From an uncultured Lachnospiraceae bacterium (GTDB lineage Bacteria; Bacillota; Clostridia; Lachnospirales; Lachnospiraceae), in assembly GCA_910586025.1 (NCBI GenBank), contig CAJUIO010000125.1:1-6154 (forward strand): DNA of 6,154 bases, read 5' to 3'. The position numbers and the translations under genes are program-made. Shown piece by piece: positions 1 through 6,152 of this stretch. Positions within the stretch are counted from its first letter, which is position 1. The number at the start of each line of letters is the position of its first letter. The notes under the pieces were generated by a model that made no database searches, was not told the DNA's origin, and saw only the letters and a program-made list of their open reading frames with translations.

Positions 1-63
1 AGGTTTGCGGGCAGGTATGTTCTGTTATTGAATTCAGACGGAAAGGATAGATTGAGAGAATGA
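1..63 (+). CDS. possible 3' end of an upstream gene (partial, 20 codons visible)
   Basis: Frame 1 is open from the left edge to a TGA at 61-63 and would end in ...LLLNSDGKDRLRE. That stop overlaps the ATG at 60-62 of the next gene as ATGA, the arrangement typical of translationally coupled genes in one operon. Frames 2 and 3 both contain stops in this stretch. Twenty open codons could arise by chance, so the ATGA junction is the main argument. I do not recognise the product. If it is real, the GT-C gene that follows is an internal operon member and its promoter lies outside the window. Confidence 0.4.
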   Translation, partial: RFAGRYVLLLNSDGKDRLRE

Positions 64-1304
64 AAGAGCGTTTGATAGATCGGCTGATGAACCTGGAGTT
101 TGAGCTGGGAGAGATACGGATGAAGGTAGTGGACGCTGCCTTCGTTTTCTGTCTCTTTGTTTTTGCCTTTATGCTCCGTATCAGGCTGCTGCCCATTGAG
201 TCGGCAGACTATTTTGGTTTTCTGGAGAAATGGATGCAGACCATACGAGACTATGGGGGCTATCGGTCGCTGTCAATGGCGATTTCCAATTATACGTCGC
301 CGTATATGTATATCATGACACTGCTTTCCTATTTAGAGGGAAATGACCTCTACGCCCTGAAGCTTGTGTCGGTGTTTTTTGACTATCTGGCAGCCTGGGC
401 GGTGTTTCTGATCCTGTACCGCATGACGGGAAAGGTGAGAAAATCCATTTTCGGAATGGCGGCGGTCCTGCTCTCTCCCACGGTGATAATTGACAGCGCT
501 TACTGGTGTCAGTGCGATATTATTTATTCTGCGTTCCTTCTGTATTCCTTTTACTATTTCCTGAAGGATGACAGCAGAAGGTCGGCCGTTTTTTTCGGAC
601 TATCCTTCATATTTAAGCTGCAGTCCCTCTTTCTTCTGCCCTTTTTTCTGATCATGTGGCTGAAAAGGAGAACCATACTGCTTCGCCACTACCTGTATGT
701 CCCCGTCATTTACCTGATCAGCATTCTGCCGGCATGGCTGCTTGGGAGAGATCTGAGAGAGCTGCTGCTTGTGTATTTTGACCAGTCCGGCTATTATCCC
801 TGGGGAACTCTGAATTATCCCAATGCGTACACGCTGCTGGGGGAGGCCATGCCGGATCTGCGTCATGCGGATCAGATCAGCGGTGCGGGAACCTTCATGA
901 CAATCATGCTTCTGGGATGCATTGCCTATTATCTCTATACCAGCAAGGTGCGCCTTACGGATGAACTGATGGTAACGCTTGCCCTGTTTACCGTTGCCAT
1001 GACCGTTTATCTGCTGCCGCACATGCATGACAGATATGGCTTTCTGATCGATCTGTTTGCGGTCATTTACGGAGTGTATAATGTGAGGAGGCTTCCGGTC
1101 TGCTGCGGCTTTATGCTGGTGTCGGTGCTGACCTTCATGCCTTATCTGATTGCGGTGAATATCGTTCCGCAGCAGTATATTGCCATCGGTCTTTTCCTTC
1201 TGATTCTATTCGTTGGCTATGACCTGTACGGGCAGATCCGGAAAAATATCACAGAACCAGAATCCAGTCCTTCAGCCAGCGAAGCTGCATCCCCCACTCC
1301 CTAG
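60..1304 (+). CDS. polytopic GT-C glycosyltransferase, Gpi18-like mannosyltransferase type
   Basis: The 414-residue protein has about ten or eleven hydrophobic helices (the first at roughly 23-41, the last ending near 390). Proteins of this type transfer a sugar from a polyprenyl-phosphate donor on the outer membrane face. Visible family features are an acidic residue in the first outer loop (ESADYFGFLEKW, 47-58, D50), a WCQCD motif at 149-153 where relatives usually have WGQxD, FKLQSLFLLP at 185-194, and HMHDRY at 321-326, matching the HxxRY signature of these enzymes. Acceptor and exact sugar cannot be read from sequence. The start at 60 is favoured by the ATGA overlap with the upstream frame and a GAAAGGA about 12 bases before it. 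M21 (position 120), preceded by GGGAGA at good spacing and lying just before the first helix, is a serious alternative. The last 17 or so residues (Thr398 on) are rich in Ser, Pro and Ala and are encoded antisense to the conserved end of the facing gene, so they look like an acquired tail. Confidence 0.8.
   Translation: MKERLIDRLMNLEFELGEIRMKVVDAAFVFCLFVFAFMLRIRLLPIESADYFGFLEKWMQTIRDYGGYRSLSMAISNYTSPYMYIMTLLSYLEGNDLYALKLVSVFFDYLAAWAVFLILYRMTGKVRKSIFGMAAVLLSPTVIIDSAYWCQCDIIYSAFLLYSFYYFLKDDSRRSAVFFGLSFIFKLQSLFLLPFFLIMWLKRRTILLRHYLYVPVIYLISILPAWLLGRDLRELLLVYFDQSGYYPWGTLNYPNAYTLLGEAMPDLRHADQISGAGTFMTIMLLGCIAYYLYTSKVRLTDELMVTLALFTVAMTVYLLPHMHDRYGFLIDLFAVIYGVYNVRRLPVCCGFMLVSVLTFMPYLIAVNIVPQQYIAIGLFLLILFVGYDLYGQIRKNITEPESSPSASEAASPTP
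1249..1304. other. 56-bp tail-to-tail overlap of two coding regions
   Basis: The plus-strand gene ends with TAG at 1302-1304 and the minus-strand gene ends with TGA read from 1251 to 1249, so the same 56 bases encode both C-termini. On the minus strand they encode the last conserved part of a PMT protein (VSREWGMQLRWLKDW-type). On the plus strand they encode a low-complexity Ser/Pro/Ala tail. I found no hairpin with a T-tract in or beyond the overlap on either strand, so the two transcripts probably run into each other. Confidence 0.85.
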
Positions 1305-2952
1305 AGACGGGAAGGCCGGAGATCACGGGATAGAAGAGTGCGAAAACAATGACGGCGGTTATCATGTAAATGGTGACCGCCGCTTTGCCCGGGCGGAAAC
1401 GATTCATGACAAAATCCATGGTGTATCCCATCATAAGCATCACAAACAAAATGGCGGGAAAATAGTGATAAATAAAGGTGATGCGCCCTATGCTCATCCA
1501 GGGAACGTACTGGGCCGCATAGGCGAGAATCAGAAACCCGGCCTTTTTGTCCTTTTTCACAAGGAAACGGAAGAGCACGAAGAGCGAGCAGGGGATTCCG
1601 GCCCACCAGATGACCGGGTTTCCCATACAGCTGACAGAGCTGACCAGGGTTTCGCTTACTGCGTCGTTAGCGTCTAAAAGGGGCATCCAGATCACCGGCC
1701 ACTCATAGAAGGGAGAGCTGTAATAGTGCTCCGCCACCAGCTTTGAGTGGTAATCGAACATGGAAAAAGAGCCCTTTACCGCTTTGTCTATGAGGCCATT
1801 ATATTCCGTATGCCCCACCACCGGAAGAAAAGAGAGGGTGTAGACGGCAAGAGGAACCGCGATGAAGAAAACGCAGCAGAACAAAAACAGCCGTTTTATC
1901 TGTCCTTTGGGAAAGTGCGTAGAAGTATACCAGATAAACAGGACTCCGAGTCCGGCTCCGGCATAGATGCCGGTCCATTTGGTGGCGATTCCAAAGGCCA
2001 TTGCGGTTCCGGAAAGGCCAAGGGGAAGCAGCATCCCGGGAGAAAACTTTGACTGAGCCGGCAGGGCAGTGCGTCCGAAGGGCAGCTGCGGCCTGTGAAC
2101 CGCACTGTCCTTCAAAAAGTATTCATACATAAAATAATACATAAGCAGGATAAAAAAGGCCGCAAAAATATCAATAGTTGCGATACGTGACAGGGTAAAA
2201 TGCATACAGTCAAAGGCCAGCAGCGCCGTGGTGAGGGCCGCTCCCGCGGTGGTTCCGAAGAGCCTTTTGGCAAACACGTACATGACGGCCAGGATCAGGA
2301 TCCCGAAGACGGCTGACATGAACCGCCATCCAAAGGGTGTCATCCCAAACATCCGGATCCCCAGGGAGATCAGGATTTTGCCGAAATGAGGGTGCGTGGT
2401 CTCATAGGTGGGCAGAGCGTGTATAAACTCATAGGCGGTTCTGCCGTGGTAAACCTCGTCGAACATAGTGCCGTTCATGTAGGTTTTTGCCTCCGGAAAC
2501 AGCTCCTGCTCGTCAAACAGCTCCGGATAATCCCCGGCATTTACGGGGAGGATCGAAGTACCGTCCGTCTGCAGCACCACAAATTCATTGAACACGGCCT
2601 CCTCGTCGGTGGAGACAAGGCCGATATATCTTGTATTGTAATTGATGTCCAGCTTATTCCAGGCAAAGACCGATTCTGCGGCAGCCTCCCCGTCTATGAC
2701 CTCCCAGCTTCCCGTAACCTCGTTGAAGACAGAGATGGAAAAGTGTCTTGTGTTCAGATTTCCCAGAAAAACATGGATGGAGCCGATATCCAGATAATCC
2801 CCGAAATCCAGCACGATATCGCGGTTTTCGCTGGTGGCCTGATAGGAGGACTGGGGAGCATGGGTGTTTCCCAGCCGGAAAAAGGCAAGAACGGTAAAGA
2901 CAGACAACAAGATTCCAAGGCAGATGTAATCCTTCTTATTCATAAAGCTCAT
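1249..2952 (-). CDS. PMT/GT39-type lipid-carrier-dependent glycosyltransferase with a discoidin-like N-terminal module
   Basis: This 567-residue membrane protein belongs to the protein O-mannosyltransferase superfamily, whose members move a sugar from a polyprenyl-phosphate carrier to an acceptor outside the membrane. After a first helix (about 8-26), residues 44-128 read like a coagulation-factor F5/8 (discoidin) beta-sandwich: IVLDFG, IGSIHVFLG, FSISVF, W83, WNKLDI, RYIGLV, FNEFVVL. Then come the acidic catalytic motif FDEVYH (164-169, D165-E166) and THPHFGK (186-192; relatives usually have HPPLGK). Further PMT hallmarks are MFDYHSKL with SSPFYEWP (398-419), GNPVIWW (444-450), and PWMSIGRITFIYHYFP (484-499). 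About ten further helices follow the module. The start ATG at 2952-2950 has GAGAGGA ten bases upstream; the next ATG, three codons in, is too far from it. A strong promoter lies at 3028-3056. Family assignment is firm; the acceptor (protein, teichoic acid or other glycan) is unknown. Confidence 0.9.
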   Translation of the reverse strand: MSFMNKKDYICLGILLSVFTVLAFFRLGNTHAPQSSYQATSENRDIVLDFGDYLDIGSIHVFLGNLNTRHFSISVFNEVTGSWEVIDGEAAAESVFAWNKLDINYNTRYIGLVSTDEEAVFNEFVVLQTDGTSILPVNAGDYPELFDEQELFPEAKTYMNGTMFDEVYHGRTAYEFIHALPTYETTHPHFGKILISLGIRMFGMTPFGWRFMSAVFGILILAVMYVFAKRLFGTTAGAALTTALLAFDCMHFTLSRIATIDIFAAFFILLMYYFMYEYFLKDSAVHRPQLPFGRTALPAQSKFSPGMLLPLGLSGTAMAFGIATKWTGIYAGAGLGVLFIWYTSTHFPKGQIKRLFLFCCVFFIAVPLAVYTLSFLPVVGHTEYNGLIDKAVKGSFSMFDYHSKLVAEHYYSSPFYEWPVIWMPLLDANDAVSETLVSSVSCMGNPVIWWAGIPCSLFVLFRFLVKKDKKAGFLILAYAAQYVPWMSIGRITFIYHYFPAILFVMLMMGYTMDFVMNRFRPGKAAVTIYMITAVIVFALFYPVISGLPVSREWGMQLRWLKDWILVL

Positions 2953-2983
2953 AATTGATGATTCCTCTCTTTTTGCTTTCTAC

Positions 2984-3027
2984 ACCCTCGGCGGACAAAA
3001 GCGCATGTCACTTTGCCCGCTGAGGGT
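2984..3027. repeat. imperfect 16-bp inverted repeat overlapping the predicted start of the PMT transcript
   Basis: The left arm 2984-2999 and right arm 3012-3027 pair over 16 positions with one G-T wobble (2990/3021) and one A-C mismatch (2995/3016), around a 12-base loop (3000-3011). The right arm abuts the -10 box of the minus-strand promoter and the predicted start point is near 3021, so the element spans about -6 to +38. It could be an operator, or the 5'-terminal stem-loop of the PMT mRNA (about 10 bp still form if transcription starts at 3021). No T-tract follows on either strand, so it does not look like a terminator. A dispersed palindromic repeat is also possible. Confidence 0.75.
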
Positions 3028-3056
3028 AGTATAGCAAGTAATTGATTCACTGACAA
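3028..3056 (-). promoter_or_regulatory. sigma-A promoter for the PMT-type glycosyltransferase gene
   Basis: Reading the minus strand, TTGTCA (3056-3051) is followed after exactly 17 bases by TATACT (3033-3028). Each box differs from consensus at one position. The predicted start is near 3021, giving a leader of about 69 bases before the ATG at 2952. Function is inferred from the match and position only. Confidence 0.75.
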
Positions 3057-3087
3057 CTGTTTGCGTGAGAATCTTCCGGGATTCCGG

Positions 3088-3116
3088 TTAAGGCCGGGAC
3101 AAACTGGATATATTAT
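3088..3116 (+). promoter_or_regulatory. weak promoter candidate for eno
   Basis: TTAAGG (3088-3093), 17 bases, then TATTAT (3111-3116) lies 39 bases before the eno start codon; an overlapping reading is GGTTAA-17-TATATT. The -10 region is good and the -35 is poor, which is surprising for a glycolytic gene expected to be highly expressed. Three CCGG cores sit just upstream and within it (3076, 3084, 3094) and might be a regulator site. This is the best candidate I could find in the 200-base divergent region, but it is not secure. Confidence 0.3.
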
Positions 3117-3142
3117 GGAAAGAAGGAAAGATAAGAGAAAAC

Positions 3143-3148
3143 AGGAGG
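3143..3148 (+). promoter_or_regulatory. Shine-Dalgarno sequence that sets the eno start
   Basis: AGGAGG lies 7 bases before the ATG at 3156, an ideal spacing. The in-frame TTG at 3153 is only 4 bases away and is therefore not the start, although it would lengthen the frame by one codon. Confidence 0.85.
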
Positions 3149-3155
3149 AATTTTG

Positions 3156-4475
3156 ATGAAGAGCTATATGCAGATTACCAATATCCACGGAAGAGAAATT
3201 CTGGATTCCAGAGGAAATCCCACGGTGGAGGCGCAGGTGACGCTCACCGACACTATGACCGGGGAGCGGTACGAGGGAAGGGCGGCTGTCCCCTCAGGGG
3301 CCAGCACGGGACGGTTTGAAGCGGTGGAGCTTCGCGACGGCGAGACGAGATACTTTGGTCTTGGCGTAAAGAAGGCGGTTTCCAATATCAATACGAAGAT
3401 CAGGGAGGCTCTTGCCGGTAAAAACGGCTTAAACCAGATCGAGATCGACAGGATCCTCATGGAAACGGACGGGACGGATAATAAGGGAAATCTGGGAGCC
3501 AATGCGGCTCTTGCGGTGTCCATGGCCGTATCCAGGGCGGCGGCACAGTCTCTTCACATTCCTCTCTATCAGTATCTGGGAGGAGCCTACACGAGACTCA
3601 TGCCCGTGCCGATGATGAATATATTAAACGGGGGACGGCATGCGGCCAACACGGTGGACTTTCAGGAATTCATGATCATGCCTGTGCAGGCGGAGAGCTT
3701 TGCGCAGGGGCTGCAGATCTGTGCGGAGATCTATCATTTTCTGAAAAAAATTCTGGAGGAAAAAGGGCTTTCCACGGGAGTGGGAGACGAGGGGGGCTTC
3801 GCACCTGACCTTCCCGATGCGCAGGCCGTTCTCGAGCTGATCGTGCAGGCCGTTGAAAAAGCCGGCTACACTCCGGGCCAGGATATCAAAATAGCACTTG
3901 ACGTGGCAAGCAGTGAATTATACAATGAAAAAACAGGCATGTACCACTTCCCCGGGGAGAGCTCTCTGAAAGGAGCCGAGATTGTGAGGGATACGGCGGA
4001 GATGATCGCTTACTATGAGGAGCTCATTGAGAAATTTCCCATCGTGTCCATCGAGGACGGACTGGCGGAGGACGACTGGGATGGGTGGAAGCTGCTCACG
4101 GAGAGGCTGGGGAACAGGATCCAGCTGGTGGGAGACGATCTGTTTGTCACAAACACAAAGAGGCTGGATGCGGGCATCAAGCTGCAGGTGGCTAACGCCA
4201 TCTTAGTGAAGGTGAATCAGATCGGCACGGTCTCTGAGGCCATGGAGGCCATTGAAACGGCACAGAAAAACGGATACCGGGCAGTGATATCCCACAGATC
4301 CGGTGAGACCGAGGATACCTTTATCGCAGATCTTGCGGTGGCGGTAAATGCGGGACAGATCAAGACAGGGGCTCCCTGCAGGAGTGACCGGGTATCCAAA
4401 TATAACCAGCTTCTGAGAATCGAGGAGGAGCTGGGTGCAGTGGCCTGCTACAAGGAACCGTTTAACAAGATATAA
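3156..4475 (+). CDS. eno: enolase (phosphopyruvate hydratase)
   Basis: Enolase converts 2-phosphoglycerate to phosphoenolpyruvate in glycolysis, using two Mg2+ ions, in the cytoplasm. The 439-residue protein covers the whole family length (about 430), with a short insert in the N-terminal domain (TMTGERYEG, 33-41). Family motifs are intact: LDSRGNPTVE (16-25), the mobile loop SGAST (47-51), NGGRHAANTVDFQEF with His162 and Glu171, the acid-base Glu212 in GVGDEGGF, metal ligands Asp249 (ALDVASSE), Glu300 (SIEDGL) and Asp327 (VGDDL), the general base Lys352 (LVKVNQIGT), the His380-Arg381-Ser382 phosphate-binding segment, and Lys403 in IKTGAPCRSDR. Equivalences follow the well-known E. coli and yeast enzymes. 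ATG at 3156 is chosen over the TTG one codon earlier because of AGGAGG spacing. Only 38 bases separate its stop from the lysozyme gene, with no terminator seen between them, so they are probably co-transcribed. There is no sign of truncation; whether the genome holds a second eno cannot be told here. Confidence 0.97.
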   Translation: MKSYMQITNIHGREILDSRGNPTVEAQVTLTDTMTGERYEGRAAVPSGASTGRFEAVELRDGETRYFGLGVKKAVSNINTKIREALAGKNGLNQIEIDRILMETDGTDNKGNLGANAALAVSMAVSRAAAQSLHIPLYQYLGGAYTRLMPVPMMNILNGGRHAANTVDFQEFMIMPVQAESFAQGLQICAEIYHFLKKILEEKGLSTGVGDEGGFAPDLPDAQAVLELIVQAVEKAGYTPGQDIKIALDVASSELYNEKTGMYHFPGESSLKGAEIVRDTAEMIAYYEELIEKFPIVSIEDGLAEDDWDGWKLLTERLGNRIQLVGDDLFVTNTKRLDAGIKLQVANAILVKVNQIGTVSEAMEAIETAQKNGYRAVISHRSGETEDTFIADLAVAVNAGQIKTGAPCRSDRVSKYNQLLRIEEELGAVACYKEPFNKI

Positions 4476-4513
4476 ACAGGATCAGAACAAAAGAGCGGGA
4501 AGGACAGGAACCA

Positions 4514-5734
4514 ATGAAAAAATCAAAAAGAACAGCGGGCATCAGGCTTGCGGCATATCTTCTGGCTGCGGCCTGCGCCTTTTGCATGCGGCCCATGGAA
4601 TCAAGAGCCGTGAATGCCAGCGGCGCGATCGCCAGGGGCGTGGACGTATCCATGCACAACGGGGCGGTGGACTGGGGAAAGGTGGCCGGCGACGGCATGA
4701 CCTTCACCTTCATCAAGGTGGGAAGCACCAAGAGCGGCGTTGACCCTTACTTCGCTTCCAACATTACAAACGCCCAGGCGGCGGGACTGCGGACAGGGGT
4801 GTATCTGTATTCCTATGCCACAACGCCCCAGGCCGCGGCCCAGGAGGCGGAGCTGGTGCTGCAGTGGATTGACGGATATACCGTGAATTTTCCGGTGGTG
4901 TTTGACATTGAGGACAAATGCCACAAAAATCTGAGCGACCAGCAGCTCATTGATATTATTAATGCGTTCTGCACGGCCATTGATGCGGCGGGATATTATC
5001 CCATGGTATATTCCAGCAAAAACATGTTTGCCGGAAAGCTGGCGATCTGCGGCTGGGACAAATGGGTGGCGCAGTATAACGACAGCTGCGAGTATGATAA
5101 CAATGTGTGTTTCTGGCAGTATTCCAGTCACGGGCAGGTAAACGGGTTCCCCACCCGGGCGGATGTGAATTATCAGTACAAGGACTACAGCCAGATCATC
5201 ATTCCCGAGGGCTTTGTCGAACATAACGGAAACGTCCGCTTCTACCGCAACTGGCGGATGCAGAGGGGATTTGTGGATTACAATGGAACCAGATATTTTC
5301 TTGACGGTGCCGGGAATCTTGTCCGGGGCTGGCTGATCGATGCAAACGCCACCTATTATCTTTCCCCCGCAGACGGGAGCATCGCCAGGGGACAGTGCGT
5401 GATTGACGGCGGGGAATACTATTTCACCGCGGAGGGTGTCCAGATGACCGGATGGGTGATCTTGGAGGACGGAAGATATCATTATGATACGGCGACAGCA
5501 CGGCTCTGCCGCGGCTTTTTCAATCTTGGGAACGATACCTACTATGCGGATGATGCGGGACGGGTCGTCACAGGAGTGTACCTGATCGGGGATCAGCCCC
5601 ATTACTTTGATGAAGCGGGGCTTCTTGTCCGGAATCAGCATGTGGTTCTGGACGGAAAGAATTATAATACCACGCAGGACGGTATCCTTGTGGAGGAGGC
5701 TCCGGCTCCGGCACCTGCGGAGGGCGGAGTTTAA
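4514..5734 (+). CDS. secreted GH25 muramidase (lysozyme) with C-terminal cell-wall-binding repeats
   Basis: GH25 enzymes cut the MurNAc-GlcNAc bond of peptidoglycan. The 406-residue precursor begins with a basic stretch (KKSKR) and a hydrophobic core (about 9-24), with a plausible signal peptidase I site after VNA (33-35). The catalytic domain spans about 40-226. Asp44 in RGVDVS, Asp131 and Glu133 in FDIED, and Asp217 in RADVN match the four acidic residues of the family's active site, and FWQYS (200-204) is another GH25 hallmark. Residues 234-395 are eight degenerate 20-residue repeats of the choline/cell-wall-binding type, followed by an APAPAPAEGGV tail. There is no transmembrane anchor or LPXTG motif. 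AAGGA nine bases before the ATG supports the start. It follows eno by 38 bases and probably shares its transcript. Likely roles are wall remodelling, cell separation or killing of neighbours; the single gene gives no sign of a prophage context (no holin or tail genes). An LAAAC near residue 21 is a poor lipobox. Confidence 0.92.
   Translation: MKKSKRTAGIRLAAYLLAAACAFCMRPMESRAVNASGAIARGVDVSMHNGAVDWGKVAGDGMTFTFIKVGSTKSGVDPYFASNITNAQAAGLRTGVYLYSYATTPQAAAQEAELVLQWIDGYTVNFPVVFDIEDKCHKNLSDQQLIDIINAFCTAIDAAGYYPMVYSSKNMFAGKLAICGWDKWVAQYNDSCEYDNNVCFWQYSSHGQVNGFPTRADVNYQYKDYSQIIIPEGFVEHNGNVRFYRNWRMQRGFVDYNGTRYFLDGAGNLVRGWLIDANATYYLSPADGSIARGQCVIDGGEYYFTAEGVQMTGWVILEDGRYHYDTATARLCRGFFNLGNDTYYADDAGRVVTGVYLIGDQPHYFDEAGLLVRNQHVVLDGKNYNTTQDGILVEEAPAPAPAEGGV
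5213..5698 (+). repeat. eight tandem 20-residue cell-wall-binding repeats in the lysozyme
   Basis: At protein level residues 234-252, 253-272, 273-293, 294-313, 314-334, 335-354, 355-374 and 375-395 align as aromatic/hydrophobic start, D/N-G turn, YY or YF pair, a second turn (DGAGN, DDAGR, DEAGL) and an ending usually of the form x-x-G. This is the CW_binding/choline-binding repeat pattern. Only two units (3 and 5) begin with the tryptophan that usually opens choline-binding repeats, and the first and last units are the most decayed. The DNA repeats are too diverged to see directly. Confidence 0.8.
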
Positions 5735-5768
5735 GGCGGATGCGGGCAGCGGAGCTGTGAAAAAGTAC

Positions 5769-5797
5769 TTGAAATCTGGTATTTCTTGTGATATACT
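5769..5797 (+). promoter_or_regulatory. sigma-A extended -10 promoter for secG
   Basis: TTGAAA (5769-5774), 17 bases, TATACT (5792-5797), with TG at 5789-5790 one base before the -10 box, making an extended -10. The predicted start is near 5804, leaving a short leader of about 23 bases that contains the Shine-Dalgarno sequence. This gives secG independent expression although no terminator separates it from the lysozyme gene. Confidence 0.8.
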
Positions 5798-5814
5798 AGT
5801 GCTTGTTTGGCATT

Positions 5815-5820
5815 AGGAGG
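5815..5820 (+). promoter_or_regulatory. Shine-Dalgarno sequence that sets the secG start
   Basis: AGGAGG (extending to AGGAGGTGT) lies 6 bases before the ATG at 5827. A TTG at 5803 opens the same frame eight codons earlier, but it lies upstream of this site and at the predicted transcription start, so the ATG is the true start. Confidence 0.85.
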
Positions 5821-5826
5821 TGTGAA

Positions 5827-6066
5827 ATGGCGGTATTAAGGATAGTGATCCAGATCGTGTTTATTTTAATATGTATTGCATTAACCGTTCTGGTATTGAT
5901 GCAGGAAGGCAAATCGGCAGGATTAGGGGCGATCAGCGGAGCGGCTGAGACATACTGGGGCAAGAACAAGGGACGCTCCATGGAAGGCAAGCTGGTGCAG
6001 ATCACCAAGTATCTTGCAATCGGCTTTATGCTGATCAGTATTATTCTGAATCTTAATGTATTTTAA
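5827..6066 (+). CDS. secG: preprotein translocase subunit SecG
   Basis: SecG is the small auxiliary subunit of the SecYEG channel, where it helps SecA-driven export. The 79-residue product has the normal SecG length and layout: a first membrane helix (about 4-25), the conserved loop LMQEGKSAGLGAISGAAETYWGK (24-46, a strong family signature), a basic linker (KNKGRSMEGK, 46-55) and a second helix (about 61-78). The ATG at 5827 follows an ideal AGGAGG. It has its own promoter and ends at a strong terminator, so it is probably a monocistronic unit. In many Clostridia secG is followed by rnr and smpB; that region lies outside the window. Its nearness to a secreted lysozyme does not by itself show a link. 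Confidence 0.95.
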   Translation: MAVLRIVIQIVFILICIALTVLVLMQEGKSAGLGAISGAAETYWGKNKGRSMEGKLVQITKYLAIGFMLISIILNLNVF

Positions 6067-6071
6067 GACTT

Positions 6072-6103
6072 AAGGCATTCCTCATTATTGTGGAATGCCT
6101 TTT
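6072..6103 (+). terminator. rho-independent terminator after secG
   Basis: A perfect 10-bp stem, AAGGCATTCC (6072-6081) with GGAATGCCTT (6092-6101), a 10-base loop and a run of four Ts (6100-6103, partly in the stem). It begins 6 bases after the secG stop. The T-run is short, but the stem is strong and well placed. Confidence 0.85.
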
Positions 6104-6110
6104 ATGCACA

Positions 6111-6152
6111 GGGGCGCACAGATGAAATAGTTGCTGGCGCAACGTGCGCCCC
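6111..6152. repeat. nested palindrome near the window edge, role unknown
   Basis: A perfect 9-bp inverted repeat, GGGGCGCAC (6111-6119) with GTGCGCCCC (6144-6152), encloses a second hairpin, GTTGC (6130-6134) with GCAAC (6139-6143) around TGGC. The inner stem sits directly against the right arm, leaving a 10-base bulge on the left (6120-6129). It starts 7 bases after the terminator T-run and has no T-tract before the window ends. It could be a leader structure of the next gene, a dispersed palindromic element or a protein site. Confidence 0.6.

Noticed and set aside
600..1028. A 142-codon antisense frame within the Gpi18-like gene
   Set aside because: The translation is low in hydrophobic structure and full of His/Gln, as expected for the reverse of a membrane protein gene.
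2386..2958. A 190-codon plus-strand frame opposite the 5' part of the PMT gene
   Set aside because: It is a shadow of a well-supported minus-strand gene, with no family resemblance and no clear start signals.
2984..3027. The inverted repeat as a bidirectional terminator
   Set aside because: It lies between divergent genes, where no terminator is needed, and neither strand has a T-tract after the stem.
4565..4588. Lipoprotein signal (LAAAC) in the lysozyme
   Set aside because: The -3 position is Ala rather than Leu/Val/Ile, and a better signal peptidase I site (VNA) follows at residues 33-35.
4601..5641. A 346-codon open frame antisense to the lysozyme gene
   Set aside because: Its product has no coherent domain, it has no convincing ribosome binding site, and the opposite strand encodes an unmistakable GH25 protein. 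Long antisense frames are expected from the codon bias of a GC-balanced gene.
5747..5757. CAGC-GGA-GCTG hairpin after the lysozyme as a terminator
   Set aside because: The stem is only 4 bp and is followed by A-rich, not T-rich, sequence.
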